Of a stretch of DNA of 64,000 nucleotides, positions 15,187 to 23,750 are shown piece after piece (the stretch's first letter is position 1; the number at the start of each line of letters is the position of its first letter). The notes below the pieces were generated by a model that was not told the DNA's origin, made no database searches, and saw only the letters and a program-made list of their open reading frames with translations. The stretch lies in contig DASQAF010000040.1 of the NCBI GenBank assembly GCA_035635855.1, positions 372,001 through 436,000 of the forward strand, written 5' to 3'. The stretch comes from UBA11740 sp035635855 (GTDB lineage Bacteria; Acidobacteriota; Blastocatellia; Pyrinomonadales; Pyrinomonadaceae). The translations under genes were made by a program, and so were the position numbers.

Positions 15187-17544
15187 ATGCCCAGACGTCT
15201 ATCGCTAACGCTCGCTTTCCTTCTGTTCAGTGCTCTCTCCACCCAGTCTGACGCGCTTCTTAGTCCCCGCGGCGCAGTTGCCCAAAACAAAATCGTTCCC
15301 GCGCCCGAAGACGTGCTCGGGTTTCGCCCGGGCGACGATCGCAAACTCGCGAGCTGGGCTCAGGTCATTCAATACTTTCAAAAACTCGATGCTGCCAGTG
15401 AGCGGGTGAAGTTTGAAGAGATAGGCAAGTCGACGATGGGCGCGCCGTTTGTTTACGCCACGATCAGCGCCCCTGAAAATCTTAAGCGACTCGATGAATT
15501 CAAAGACATTCAAAGACAACTCGCCGACCCGCGCCTTCTGGGTTCGCCGGCAAATCCAGCGCTCGCCGATCGCAAAGCGCGCGCACTGATTGCCCGCGGC
15601 AAGACGATCGTAGCGATCACCTGCGGCATTCATTCGACGGAAGTCGGCTCGTATCTTTCCAGCATGCTAATCGCTTATCGTCTGGCTTCTTCTAACGAGC
15701 CAGAGATTCAGGAGATTCTGCGCAACACAATCATCCTGCTGGTGCCTTCCACGAATCCGGACGGCGTGGACATCATCAAGAAGTGGTATGACAAGACGCT
15801 GGGCACACCTTACGAAGGCACCGATCCGCCGGAGCTTTATCACAAGTACGTCGGCCACGATAACAATCGTGACTGGTACGCGTTCACGCAGGTCGAGACG
15901 CAACTGATGGTCGACAAGATTCTCAACGTCTGGCATCCGCAGATCGTCCACGACATTCATCAACAGGGCACGCTGGGGTCGCGTCTGTTTCTGCCGCCAT
16001 ACATGCAACCGGTCGAGCCGAATGTGCCGAAGCAGATCGTCGAAGGCTATACCGAACTCGGTAACTACATCGCAGCGAACATGCGCGCTGAAGGTTTCAA
16101 GGGCATCACCACGAATTCTACTTACGACGCCTGGACGCCCGCCCGCGCGTATTCGCATTATCACGGCGGTGTGCGCATTCTTTCGGAAACTGCCTCATGC
16201 AAAATAGCGACTCCGATCACGGTGAAGTTTGAAGAGCTGAGCTCGCGCGAAGGCTACGATCCAAAAAAAGAGTCCGCTAATTTTGGTCCGCTCTGGCGCG
16301 GAGGCGAATGGCATCTGCGCGACATCACCAACAACATGACCACTGCCGCGTTCTTTTTGCTGAAGCACGCCGCGCAAAATCGCGAACACTGGTTGCAGAG
16401 GTTTTATGAGATTGAGAAGGAAGCCGTGCGGACAAGGAAGCCAGGCGAGCTGTTCGCTATCATTATTCCAAAAGCAACACATCGAGCCGATGTGTTGTCG
16501 ATCCTATATCGCGCAGGTGTTGAGATCGATGATCCACTTCCCTTTACGGCTACCGGAGTTAAGTACCCCGACGATACGGCCGTGATCAAGATGAGACAGC
16601 CTTACGGGGCTTTTGCCAAATCCGTGCTCGAGAGGCAACACTATCCGGATTTGAGAGATGCCGGCGGCCGACCGATCCCGCCCTACGACGTAACGGCCCA
16701 CACGTTGTCCCTGTTGATGGGCATTGAGCCGGTATTTGTTTACCAGCCATTTGGATACAACGTGCCACCCGGGCGAGGCTTTGCCGGCTGTACTGGCGGT
16801 GGACCCGTTGAAAGGACTGTCGGACTGTACAAGTCGAACGTGGCGGCGATAGACGAGGGCTGGACTAGATGGGTTCTGGAACATGGTCGTCCGTTTTATG
16901 TTCTTTTGCATCAATCATCGATTCAAGACTCACAAGTTCGTTTCGGCTCTTTGGCTGCGCATTACGACGCCATCATCATCCCAGATCAGCCGCGCGCTGC
17001 GATCCTCAACGGTTACCGCAAGGGCGCGATGCCTCCCGAATACACCGGCGGCCTGGGCACCGAAGGCGTAAAGGCTCTGCGTGAGTTTGTTGAGCAGGGC
17101 GGGACGCTCATCTGTCTTAATCGCGCTTCGGATTTTGCGATCGAGCAGTTCAAGCTGCCGTTGCGCGACGTGGTGGATGGCTTGCCGCGCACTGATTTCT
17201 ATGTGCCGGGATCGATCCTGCGCATCGAACTTGACACCTCCGATCCGATGACTCAGGGTATGCCGAAAGAATCGATCGCCTGGGTTGAAAACTCTCCCGT
17301 GTTTGAAATCAAGAGCGATCCCCTCGCGCTCTTGCGCGTGAAGATCATCGCCCGCTATCCGAAAGACAAAGACCCTCTGCTTTCAGGTTGGTTGTTGGGC
17401 GGCGATCGCATTAGGGGCAAAGCCGCACTCGTAGAAGTCGAGATTGGCAAAGGTCGTATCATCCTCTTCGGCTTTCGCCCGCAGTATCGCGGCCAATCCC
17501 TGGCGACCTATCCGCTGTTCTTCAACGCGATATCACTCAAGTAA
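15187..17544 (+). CDS. Secreted M14-family zinc carboxypeptidase-like protein
   Basis: The 785-residue protein has a signal peptide (about 1-33) and an M14 catalytic domain (about 45-400). Zinc ligands are H149 and E152 (GIHSTEVG) and H258 (HDIHQQG). VPSTNPDGVDI is the expected substrate-binding segment. The C-terminal half (about 420-785) contains a glutamine-amidotransferase-like flavodoxin fold region (EFVEQGGTLICLNRAS), seen in the large bacterial members. M14 enzymes remove C-terminal residues from peptides; the substrate here is unknown. It is probably transcribed alone. Just after the stop begins the 84-bp REP-containing tandem array. Confidence 0.9.
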   Translation: MPRRLSLTLAFLLFSALSTQSDALLSPRGAVAQNKIVPAPEDVLGFRPGDDRKLASWAQVIQYFQKLDAASERVKFEEIGKSTMGAPFVYATISAPENLKRLDEFKDIQRQLADPRLLGSPANPALADRKARALIARGKTIVAITCGIHSTEVGSYLSSMLIAYRLASSNEPEIQEILRNTIILLVPSTNPDGVDIIKKWYDKTLGTPYEGTDPPELYHKYVGHDNNRDWYAFTQVETQLMVDKILNVWHPQIVHDIHQQGTLGSRLFLPPYMQPVEPNVPKQIVEGYTELGNYIAANMRAEGFKGITTNSTYDAWTPARAYSHYHGGVRILSETASCKIATPITVKFEELSSREGYDPKKESANFGPLWRGGEWHLRDITNNMTTAAFFLLKHAAQNREHWLQRFYEIEKEAVRTRKPGELFAIIIPKATHRADVLSILYRAGVEIDDPLPFTATGVKYPDDTAVIKMRQPYGAFAKSVLERQHYPDLRDAGGRPIPPYDVTAHTLSLLMGIEPVFVYQPFGYNVPPGRGFAGCTGGGPVERTVGLYKSNVAAIDEGWTRWVLEHGRPFYVLLHQSSIQDSQVRFGSLAAHYDAIIIPDQPRAAILNGYRKGAMPPEYTGGLGTEGVKALREFVEQGGTLICLNRASDFAIEQFKLPLRDVVDGLPRTDFYVPGSILRIELDTSDPMTQGMPKESIAWVENSPVFEIKSDPLALLRVKIIARYPKDKDPLLSGWLLGGDRIRGKAALVEVEIGKGRIILFGFRPQYRGQSLATYPLFFNAISLK

Positions 17545-17546
17545 TC

Positions 17547-17750
17547 GCTGGGAGCGCGGACGTCCCCGTCCGCACAGCGCCGACAGGCGCTCATCGCTCT
17601 TAAAATCACCAAGAAGTAACTCAACTATCTGCTGGGAGCGCGGACGTCCCCGTCCGCACAGCGCCGACAGGCGCTCATCGCTCTTAAAATCACCAAGAAG
17701 TAACTCAACTATCTGCTGGGAGCGCGGACGTCCCCGTCCGCACAGCGCCG
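17547..17750. repeat. 84-bp tandem repeat, 2.4 copies, each containing a REP
   Basis: Units start at 17547, 17631 and 17715; the first two are identical over 84 bp and the third stops matching after 36 bp. Each unit begins with GCTGGGAGCGCGGACGTCC and its hairpin. The remaining part (CTCTTAAAATCACCAAG...) is not REP-like. The array lies between the M14 peptidase stop and the RAYT. Confidence 0.93.
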
Positions 17751-17774
17751 CAGCGATGCAACTTTTCTTGGATT

Positions 17775-17827
17775 GACTAATTTTCGCGCTGCGCGCTCAA
17801 TGCGGACGAGACGTCCGCGCTCCCAGC
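17775..17827 (-). repeat. REP, left flank of RAYT
   Basis: A reverse-oriented REP: minus strand GCTGGGAGCGCGGACGTCTC then GTCCGCA and the second motif GCGCGCAGCGCGAA. It ends 11 nt before the RAYT ATG. It matches the right flank almost base for base. Confidence 0.9.
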
Positions 17828-17838
17828 AAAACGCATCG

Positions 17839-18450
17839 ATGACTTCCATCAAGGCAACACTTCGACAAGAACTTAGCGATGCCGGTTGGCATAGTCGTGG
17901 CTATCTCCCGCACTTCGATGGCAGTGAGATTGCTCAGACAATCACGTTTCGCCTCGCAGACTCTCTGCCACAAACGGTCCTCGAAAGGTGGAAGAGCGAG
18001 CTCGCCGCCGATTCGTCAAATACGGACGCAGTTCTGCGACGGCGAATTGAACGCTACCTGGATCAAGGGCACGGAGGTCGCGCTCTGGGGAATGCGCGTG
18101 TCGCAACGATGGTTCAACAGTCACTACTGCATTTCGATGGCGAACGATATCGGCTTTCAGCATGGGTTGTCATGCCAAATCATGTCCACATACTCTTAAC
18201 ACCCGACGCTGAATGGTCTTTGTCGAGGATCATGAAAGACTTGAAATCATTCACCTCACATGAGGCCAATAGGATTCTGCGACAGACAGGACAATTTTGG
18301 ATGGAAGACTATTTTGACCGTTACGTTCGCGATTTAGAGCATTTTGCTAATGCAATCTCTTATATCGAGAACAATCCAGTGAAGGCCGGTCTGTGCGAGA
18401 AAGCCAGCGATTGGAAGTTTAGCAGCGCCTGGTTTCGGGAACGGTCGTGA
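17839..18450 (+). CDS. REP-associated tyrosine transposase (RAYT, Y1_Tnp)
   Basis: The 203-residue protein is a single-strand DNA transposase-like HUH enzyme of the IS200/IS605 superfamily, RAYT branch. The HUH motif is H115-V-H117 in VVMPNHVHILL, and the candidate catalytic tyrosine is Y175 in AISYIENNPVKAGL. GQFWMEDYFDRYV is typical of the family. RAYTs are domesticated and thought to copy REP/REPIN palindromes. The frame is open further upstream, but that part reads through the left REP, so I take the ATG at 17839. Flanking REPs and their presence at several other places in the window support an active past. Confidence 0.92.
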   Translation: MTSIKATLRQELSDAGWHSRGYLPHFDGSEIAQTITFRLADSLPQTVLERWKSELAADSSNTDAVLRRRIERYLDQGHGGRALGNARVATMVQQSLLHFDGERYRLSAWVVMPNHVHILLTPDAEWSLSRIMKDLKSFTSHEANRILRQTGQFWMEDYFDRYVRDLEHFANAISYIENNPVKAGLCEKASDWKFSSAWFRERS

Positions 18451-18454
18451 GCTA

Positions 18455-18509
18455 TTGACGAATTTTCGCGCTGCGCGCTCAATGCGGACGAGACGTCCGC
18501 GCTCCCAGC
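18455..18509 (-). repeat. REP, right flank of RAYT
   Basis: A direct repeat of the left flank (17775-17827) with one small indel near its left end. The REP core is at 18483-18509, starting 33 nt after the RAYT stop. Confidence 0.9.
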
Positions 18510-18554
18510 TTTAAGGTTCGCGCTCCGAAACCGCGGCAACTGATGATCGAGTTT

Positions 18555-19508
18555 TCAAACTACCGCCAGCTCTTTTTTTACTCCCGCCCGCCCAAAATAC
18601 TCTTCGGCGCGCGCCACGTCGCTCTTAATTTGAGCCTTCAGTTCATCGACGGAGTTGAATTTCTTTTCGTCGCGCAAGCGGTGAAGAAATCGCACGCGCA
18701 CGACATCGCCGTATAAATCGCCGGACCAGTTCATGATGAACGTCTCGACCGAGCTGCCCGCCGCGCTTTCGAACGTGGGCCGGGTTCCAATGTTCGTTAC
18801 GCTGCGTCGCCATTGGCCATCAATCAAAGTCGCAGTGACGTAAACGCCGCCGCGCGGGATAACGCGGTTCTGAGGTTGAAGGTTAGCAGTCGGAAATCCC
18901 AGCGTAGCCCCGCGCTCTGCACCGCGAACGACACGGCCCTCGACTCCGTAAGGCCGCCCCAACATGCGGCGCGCCAGGCTAACCTGGCCGTGATTTAATA
19001 GTTCGCGAATACGGCTCGAGCTGACCCGTCGTCCCCGCAAACGCACTTCAAGCACTTCGTCGGCGCGAAATCCCAGGCGATTGCTCTCTTGCCGCAGCAA
19101 CTCTATGTTGCCTTCACGATTGTGTCCAAAGGCGAAACCGCGGCCGAGATAGACTTCTTTCGCATGCAGACGATCTACGACCACGTCGCTCAGGAAATCC
19201 TGCGCGTGAATCTGCGCGAAGCCTTCGTCAAAGTGAATAACGATGGTTTGTTCGATTCCCAGCACGCCGAGGGCTTCGATTTTCTGATCGAAAGTCTGCA
19301 GCAGCGGTGGCGCGGATTCGGGGTGCAGGACGGCCCGCGGGTGAGGTTCGAACGTGATCACCGTCGGCACGGCGCCGACCGAGCGCGCTCGCTCGACTAC
19401 TGTCTGCATGATGAGCTGATGCCCCAGATGCAGACCGTCAAACACACCCAGGGTCAAGACTGTCGGGCGGGCGATCTCGGCGTTGTCGGTACCGTGAAAC
19501 AGTCTCAT
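18555..19508 (-). CDS. ribF: Bifunctional riboflavin kinase / FAD synthetase
   Basis: RibF phosphorylates riboflavin to FMN and adenylates FMN to FAD. The 317-residue protein has the nucleotidyltransferase half (about 15-185) with GVFDGLHLGHQ, TFEPHPRAVL and the SSSRIRELL segment. The flavokinase half (about 186-310) has GRPYGVEGRVV, the signature LGFPTANL and TNIGTRPTF. Length is normal. The ATG at 19508 is the only reasonable start. It is not in an obvious operon (truB/rpsO/rbfA are absent). A type D inverted repeat lies directly upstream. Confidence 0.96.
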   Translation of the reverse strand: MRLFHGTDNAEIARPTVLTLGVFDGLHLGHQLIMQTVVERARSVGAVPTVITFEPHPRAVLHPESAPPLLQTFDQKIEALGVLGIEQTIVIHFDEGFAQIHAQDFLSDVVVDRLHAKEVYLGRGFAFGHNREGNIELLRQESNRLGFRADEVLEVRLRGRRVSSSRIRELLNHGQVSLARRMLGRPYGVEGRVVRGAERGATLGFPTANLQPQNRVIPRGGVYVTATLIDGQWRRSVTNIGTRPTFESAAGSSVETFIMNWSGDLYGDVVRVRFLHRLRDEKKFNSVDELKAQIKSDVARAEEYFGRAGVKKELAVV

Positions 19509-19514
19509 AAACGT

Positions 19515-19604
19515 AAGGCAAAAGGAAAAAATAAAAAGGCAAAAAATGAAGACTCGCAGCTCCTCGAGTTTTGTTTTTGCCTTTTACCTTTTTACTTTTG
19601 CCTT
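19515..19604. repeat. Periodic-arm inverted repeat (type D)
   Basis: The arms 19515-19546 and 19574-19604 are AAGGCAAAAGGAAAAA-like and its complement. It is the same family as the element between atpD and atpC. It separates ribF from the PhnP-like gene. Confidence 0.85.
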
Positions 19605-19614
19605 CTCCTCGTTA

Positions 19615-20379
19615 CTAATCACTCACCACAAGCCCATCGTATGCCCACTCAACGCCATCGGGCAGCAACGCAGAATCGCGGGCGTGCTTTACATCATGCG
19701 TGATATGCGTGAAATAGGTGCGCTTTGGCTTTAACTCGGCCACGTATTCCAGCGCGCGTGCCAGCCAAAGGTGCGTGGTGTGCGGCTTGATGCGCAGACA
19801 ATCCAGCACCAGGACTTCCAAATCGCGCAGGCCTTCGATAGTCGCAGGCGGTATCTCGCTCAAATCTGTTGCGTAGGCAAAATCATTGAGGCGATAAGCG
19901 ATGACCGGCAGTTTGCCGTGGATCACTTCCAGCGGCGTGACCTCCAGATCCCGAGCGAGGCAAAACGGCGCGCCGGCGACGACGGTGTGCGGCACGATCT
20001 GTGGCAGGCCGCCGCCGAAATGGGAAGGCTCAAAGACATATCTGAAAATGCGGCGAATGTCGACCCAGGCGCGCTCGTTCGCGTACAGACCCAAGGCGCC
20101 GTGGCGAAAGTTCAGCGGGCGGATGTCGTCGAGACCAAAGATGTGATCGGCGTGGCAATGCGTCACCAGGACTGCGTCGAGATGTTTCAAGCGATGTCGT
20201 AGCGCCTGCTGCCGAAAATCCGTCGACGTATCAATAATTATAGTTTGCCCGGCGTGTTCGATCAGGACCGATACGCGCAGACGCTTGTCGCGCGAGTCGT
20301 TAGAGGCGCACGTCTCGCAGTCGCAGGCGATCGAAGGAACTCCGGTTGATGTGCCGGTGCCTAAAAAGGTGAGTCGCAT
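19615..20379 (-). CDS. Metallo-beta-lactamase-fold hydrolase, PhnP-like
   Basis: The 254-residue protein resembles PhnP-type phosphodiesterases. It has LGTGTSTGVPSIACDCETC at 6-24 (the Cys cluster found in PhnP holds a structural zinc), the metal site THCHADH at 73-79, GLDDIRPLN and a late CLRIKPHTTHL segment with further ligands. PhnP cleaves cyclic phosphate diesters, but many relatives act elsewhere and no phn genes are near. It is probably cytoplasmic. It is read in the same direction as ribF with a repeat between. Confidence 0.88.
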   Translation of the reverse strand: MRLTFLGTGTSTGVPSIACDCETCASNDSRDKRLRVSVLIEHAGQTIIIDTSTDFRQQALRHRLKHLDAVLVTHCHADHIFGLDDIRPLNFRHGALGLYANERAWVDIRRIFRYVFEPSHFGGGLPQIVPHTVVAGAPFCLARDLEVTPLEVIHGKLPVIAYRLNDFAYATDLSEIPPATIEGLRDLEVLVLDCLRIKPHTTHLWLARALEYVAELKPKRTYFTHITHDVKHARDSALLPDGVEWAYDGLVVSD

Positions 20380-20399
20380 CGTAGTCGGTAATCAGTAAT

Positions 20400-20512
20400 C
20401 ATTTTCCATTTGTCATATATCATTTGTCATTTTCCATTCATTTGCCCTAAGTAGGAGAAGTTCCGCGCATTGAAACGGCAAATGAAAAATTTCAAATGAG
20501 AAATGGAAAATG
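20400..20512. repeat. Periodic-arm inverted repeat (type A)
   Basis: The arms 20400-20446 and 20477-20512 share CATTTTCCATTT and CATTTGCC ends, while the left arm has about 11 extra bases inside. It is the same family as the outer arms of 2862-3047. Confidence 0.78.
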
Positions 20513-20538
20513 AGACCGGCCCGCCGCCAAAGAAACTA

Positions 20539-21111
20539 CTACTTTTCCCCGGTGATATCGCTGGCGCTGAATTTCGCCGGCGGAGGCGTCGGGGCGTTGG
20601 AGAAGGACACATACTGCATACGCAAATCGGCGAGCAAACCCTCGAGCACCTGCGCTTCCTGTGAATCGAGGTTGCCGCGAGTCTTGGTTTCCAGCATTCC
20701 CAGCACATCGATCCAGTGCTTGGCAGTTTTCAGATCGACACCGGTTTCACCCGTAACCGGATGCGGCATCATTCCCAAAGAAGCCGCGGCGTTTGAGGCG
20801 AGCGACATTATCAGGCTCAGGAAACTGGTCGGATCATCAAGCGGATCGCGGCCCGAGCGCGGTGATTCGCCTTCCGGCTCGGCAGCTGCCGCCGGCCTCG
20901 CCGAGGACTCGCGACGCGCCGATGTTTCCGGCGGCGGCGCGGTTGATGGAGTTACCGCAGGTTGCGATTGAGCAGATTCAGCTGCGGAAACTTTGGAAGA
21001 GTTGGACGCCTCTGCGGCCTCCTTCTCTTCGGGCGAAAGCTCGCGCGGAGTTCCATCCGGATTAAAGGGCCGGCGGTCTAATACTTTGATTACTGGTTGG
21101 TCGTCGTCCAT
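20539..21111 (-). CDS. DUF1844-containing protein
   Basis: The 190-residue protein has a low-complexity N-terminal half rich in Glu/Ala/Pro/Ser (about 20-95) and a C-terminal DUF1844 domain (about 100-165; LGMMPHPVTGETGVDLKTA, HWIDVLGMLETKTRGNL). DUF1844 proteins are small, of unknown function, and frequent in Acidobacteriota, delta-proteobacteria and relatives. The ATG at 21111 is preferred (MDDDQPVIKVLDRRPF). An in-frame GTG at 21144 is possible. No operon partner is evident. Confidence 0.85.
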   Translation of the reverse strand: MDDDQPVIKVLDRRPFNPDGTPRELSPEEKEAAEASNSSKVSAAESAQSQPAVTPSTAPPPETSARRESSARPAAAAEPEGESPRSGRDPLDDPTSFLSLIMSLASNAAASLGMMPHPVTGETGVDLKTAKHWIDVLGMLETKTRGNLDSQEAQVLEGLLADLRMQYVSFSNAPTPPPAKFSASDITGEK

Positions 21112-21248
21112 TGCCGTTTGAAGAGTCTCGTGCTCATCCGACACCGTTCGGATTCTAGTGTACAAATTGAGAAAAGTTTATTAAGACGATCCGATCTTAG
21201 CACTCGCCTTCGTTGGATCGCAAAAGCAGGTTGCGCCCGCGGTGGATC

Positions 21249-21353
21249 GCGGACATCCTGTCCGACAGCGGGCGCAGCACGCTCAGTCTCGCCGAAGAAT
21301 CGCTTTGAAAAAGTTCGCGCTGCGCGCTCAGGCGGACAGGATGTCCGCGCTCC
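21249..21353. repeat. Inverted REP pair, ATCCT-loop variant
   Basis: The left half is 21249-21266 (GCGGACATCCTGTCCGAC) and the complete reverse copy is 21314-21353. The GCGGAC/GTCCGC arms and the GCGCGCAGCGCGAA motif are as in the RAYT-linked REPs, but the loop is ATCCT/AGGAT. It lies upstream of mazG. Confidence 0.82.
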
Positions 21354-21410
21354 GTTCATGTATGCTCTGTGAACTTGAACCGATGCTCGGGTTTCTGGAC
21401 AATCAACCAG

Positions 21411-22238
21411 ATGCCAAAAACATTTGCTGACCTTGTCACCTTGATGGACCGTCTGCGCTCGCCAGATGGTTGCCCGTGGGATCGCGAGCAAACATACGCC
21501 ACCCTGGCGCCGATGCTCCTGGAAGAAGCATACGAAGCATTCGATGCGTTGGAAGAAGCCCGCAAAGGACGCCCCGAAGGACTGCGTGAAGAACTCGGCG
21601 ATCTGCTGTTTCAGATCACGTTCTTTGCGCGGGTAGCGAAAGAGCGCGGGGAATTCAACATCGACGACGTGATCGAGCAAGTGCACGAGAAAATGGTGCG
21701 CCGTCATCCACACGTCTTTGGTGAGACGAAAGCCGGCGACTCGGCCGAGGTGCTGCGTAACTGGGAAGCGATCAAGGCCGAAGAGAAACGCGCCGCCCGC
21801 CAAGACGCAACCGAATCCGCGAACGTCTCGATACTTGACGGCGTCTCGACCAAAGCACCCGCGCTGATGGAGGCTCATCAAATCTCGACAAAGGTCGCGC
21901 GCGTTGGATTCGACTGGACCCAAATCAAGGACATCTTCGAGAAGTTACAGGAAGAAGTTGACGAGCTGCGGGCTGCGATCGAAACGCACGAGAACTCAAA
22001 AGACGAGGCCGATCACGCGCACGTCCGGGAAGAAATTGGTGACCTGCTATTCGTAGTGACCAACATCGCGCGACATCTTAATGTTGAGCCGGAAGCGGCG
22101 CTGAAATTGAGCAACAGAAAATTTCGGCGAAGGTTCAGTTACATCGAAGCCAGGCTGCGGGAGCAAAATCGCAAGTTCGATGAGACCAGGCTTGATCAGT
22201 TGGAAGAGCTTTGGCAGGAAGCAAAAAGACAGGGTTGA
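21411..22238 (+). CDS. mazG: Nucleoside triphosphate pyrophosphohydrolase
   Basis: MazG hydrolyses NTPs to NMPs and pyrophosphate, acting as house-cleaning and stress-modulating enzyme. The 276-residue protein has two MazG domains. The first (about 5-120) has LRSPDGCPWDREQT and the metal-binding LLEEAYEAFDA with REELGDLLFQI. The second (about 165-265) has EKLQEEVDELRAAI and EEIGDLLFVVTNIAR. This double-domain form is the standard one. The ATG at 21411 begins MPKTFADLV; a GTG 14 codons upstream is in frame but unlike the family. It is flanked by REP pairs on both sides. Confidence 0.94.
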   Translation: MPKTFADLVTLMDRLRSPDGCPWDREQTYATLAPMLLEEAYEAFDALEEARKGRPEGLREELGDLLFQITFFARVAKERGEFNIDDVIEQVHEKMVRRHPHVFGETKAGDSAEVLRNWEAIKAEEKRAARQDATESANVSILDGVSTKAPALMEAHQISTKVARVGFDWTQIKDIFEKLQEEVDELRAAIETHENSKDEADHAHVREEIGDLLFVVTNIARHLNVEPEAALKLSNRKFRRRFSYIEARLREQNRKFDETRLDQLEELWQEAKRQG

Positions 22239-22255
22239 TGGCGCAACTTACGGAA

Positions 22256-22361
22256 TGCGGACATCCTTGTCCGCCTAAGCGCGCAGCGCGAACATGTTTG
22301 GTAATCAGACAACGATGTACTTAGCCGTGCCTGCGCACGCTGGGCAGGATGCCCACGCTCC
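22256..22361. repeat. REP elements between convergent mazG and pilT
   Basis: A forward REP of the ATCC-loop type (22256-22292, including GCGCGCAGCGCGAA) is followed by a different hairpin, GTGGGCATCCTGCCCAGC on the minus strand (22339-22361). Together they fill the convergent gap and could stop transcription from both sides. Confidence 0.75.
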
Positions 22362-22378
22362 ATCTCGTGCTCGCGCCT

Positions 22379-23548
22379 TCACAGCTTAACAATCAATGAC
22401 TCGAATTCATCGCGCGGCGACTCCGCCGGCGGCGCCCCGCCGCGGCCCTCAGCGTCTATAGCTTGTTCCGTCGAGAGAATTCCCGAGACGCGCATCTTGA
22501 ACTCGTCCGGATTTGTGGCATTGTGAATGGCTTCTTCCAAACTGATTTGCCGCCGCTGGAATAGTTGAAACAGCGCCTGGTCGAAGGTCTGCATCGCGTA
22601 CTGTGAAGCGCCGTTCGCGATCGCTTCGCGAATCAGATAGGTCTTTTCTTCGTTGATGATGTAATCGCGAATGAGCCCGGTCGAAACCATTACCTCAATG
22701 GCCGGAACGCGGCCTGAGCCTTTCGCGGCGCGCACCAGGCGCATTGAGATTACCGCTTTCAGAATGCCGGCCAATTGAATGCGGACGGACTTCTGTTGAT
22801 GCGAAGGAAACGACGAGACGACGCGTGTAATCGTCTCTGTGGCGTCGAGCGTATGCAAAGTGGAAAGCACCAGGTGGCCCGTTTCCGCGGCGGTCAGGGC
22901 CGTTTCGATCGTTTCAAAGTCGCGCATCTCGCCGACCAGGATCACATCCGGATCCTGTCGCAACGCCCCGCGCAACGCTTCCGCGAACGAACGGGTGTCG
23001 ACGTCAACTTCGCGTTGCGTGACGAATGCGTTCTTGTCCCGATGCAGAAATTCGATCGGGTCTTCAATGGTTACGATATGCCCGGATCGGGTCGAGTTGA
23101 TCCGATCGATCATCGCCGCCAGGGTCGTTGACTTACCCGAACCGGTGGCGCCGGTCACCAGGATCAGGCCGCGCCGCTCTTCACAGATCCGATCGATCAC
23201 CGGCGGCAGACCAAGTGCCGCTGTGTTCTTGCTTTGGTCCGGAATCACGCGCAGGACGATGCTCACGGTGCCGCGCTGCTGAAAAATATTGGCTCGAAAT
23301 CGGCCCAGACCTTTGACACTGTAAGCGATGTCTACTTCGGAAACTTCCTTCAGTTTTTGTTTCTGCCGATTCGACATCATGGAAAACGCCATGTCCAGGG
23401 TGTCTTCGGGCGAGAGCCGGGCCGCGTCGGCGACCGGAAATAACTCTCCGCCAATGCGCATCACCGGGAAAGACCCAACCTTCAGGTGCAAATCGGATGC
23501 GAAGTGAGCGGTGGCGGTCACTAGCAGGTCGTCAATCTTAACTGGCAT
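22379..23548 (-). CDS. pilT: Type IV pilus retraction ATPase PilT-like
   Basis: The 389-residue hexameric secretion-type ATPase has SDLHLKVG at 18-25, Walker A GATGSGKST at 133-141, the Asp box (TIEDPIEFLH), Walker B (LRQDPDVILVGEMRD) and the His box (GHLVLSTLHT). AIRNLIRE is replaced by a related LIREAIANG segment. PilT powers pilus disassembly for twitching. A PilU-like role is possible because the C-terminal tail is acidic and extended (about 360-389). The ATG at 23548 starts MPVKIDDLLV; 47 open codons upstream are not family-like. No other pil genes are near. Confidence 0.92.
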   Translation of the reverse strand: MPVKIDDLLVTATAHFASDLHLKVGSFPVMRIGGELFPVADAARLSPEDTLDMAFSMMSNRQKQKLKEVSEVDIAYSVKGLGRFRANIFQQRGTVSIVLRVIPDQSKNTAALGLPPVIDRICEERRGLILVTGATGSGKSTTLAAMIDRINSTRSGHIVTIEDPIEFLHRDKNAFVTQREVDVDTRSFAEALRGALRQDPDVILVGEMRDFETIETALTAAETGHLVLSTLHTLDATETITRVVSSFPSHQQKSVRIQLAGILKAVISMRLVRAAKGSGRVPAIEVMVSTGLIRDYIINEEKTYLIREAIANGASQYAMQTFDQALFQLFQRRQISLEEAIHNATNPDEFKMRVSGILSTEQAIDAEGRGGAPPAESPRDEFESLIVKL

Positions 23549-23726
23549 AGAAGATCTTTGCTGGAGGTACTCCAGTCCCCTTTTTGAAACAGATTTGAGA
23601 GGATTAGGGCAAGAACTGAGACTGTAAACCGCGTTCGGGCAAAACGCTGGATCAAAAACATCATACGTGCTGGCTCGAATCGCCGTCAATGGTTAGTTTC
23701 GTGGCACGCTCATCTTGCGCGTGGTT

Positions 23727-23745
23727 CACGGGCGGGAGGCCCGTG
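23727..23745. repeat. Short hairpin with GGGAG loop
   Basis: CACGGGC-GGGAG-GCCCGTG is a perfect 7-bp stem just after the methyltransferase stop codon and upstream of pilT. It may be a small REP or a terminator part; there is no T-run. Confidence 0.5.
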
Positions 23746-23750
23746 TCACT

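Larger units (their letters stand above)
17547..18509 (+). mobile_element. RAYT-REP unit
   Basis: This is a REP-associated tyrosine transposase gene (17839-18450) with three forward REPs upstream and one reverse-oriented REP on each side, at 17801-17827 and 18483-18509. The two flanking REPs lie in about 53 bp of near-identical direct repeat (17775-17827 and 18457-18509). In known systems the RAYT recognises GTAG/GGAG plus hairpin; here GGGAG precedes each hairpin. No target duplication or terminal inverted repeat of insertion-sequence type is visible, as expected for RAYTs. Confidence 0.8.

Noticed and set aside
17547..17750. Possible CRISPR array.
   Set aside because: Adjacent 84-bp units are identical throughout, with no unique spacers, and no cas genes are near. 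It is a tandem duplication containing REPs.
17444..17776. Plus-strand open frame with a repeated 28-residue peptide (WERGRPRPHS...).
   Set aside because: It is created by the 84-bp tandem REP array, whose unit is a multiple of three. There is no ribosome-binding site and it overlaps the M14 peptidase end.
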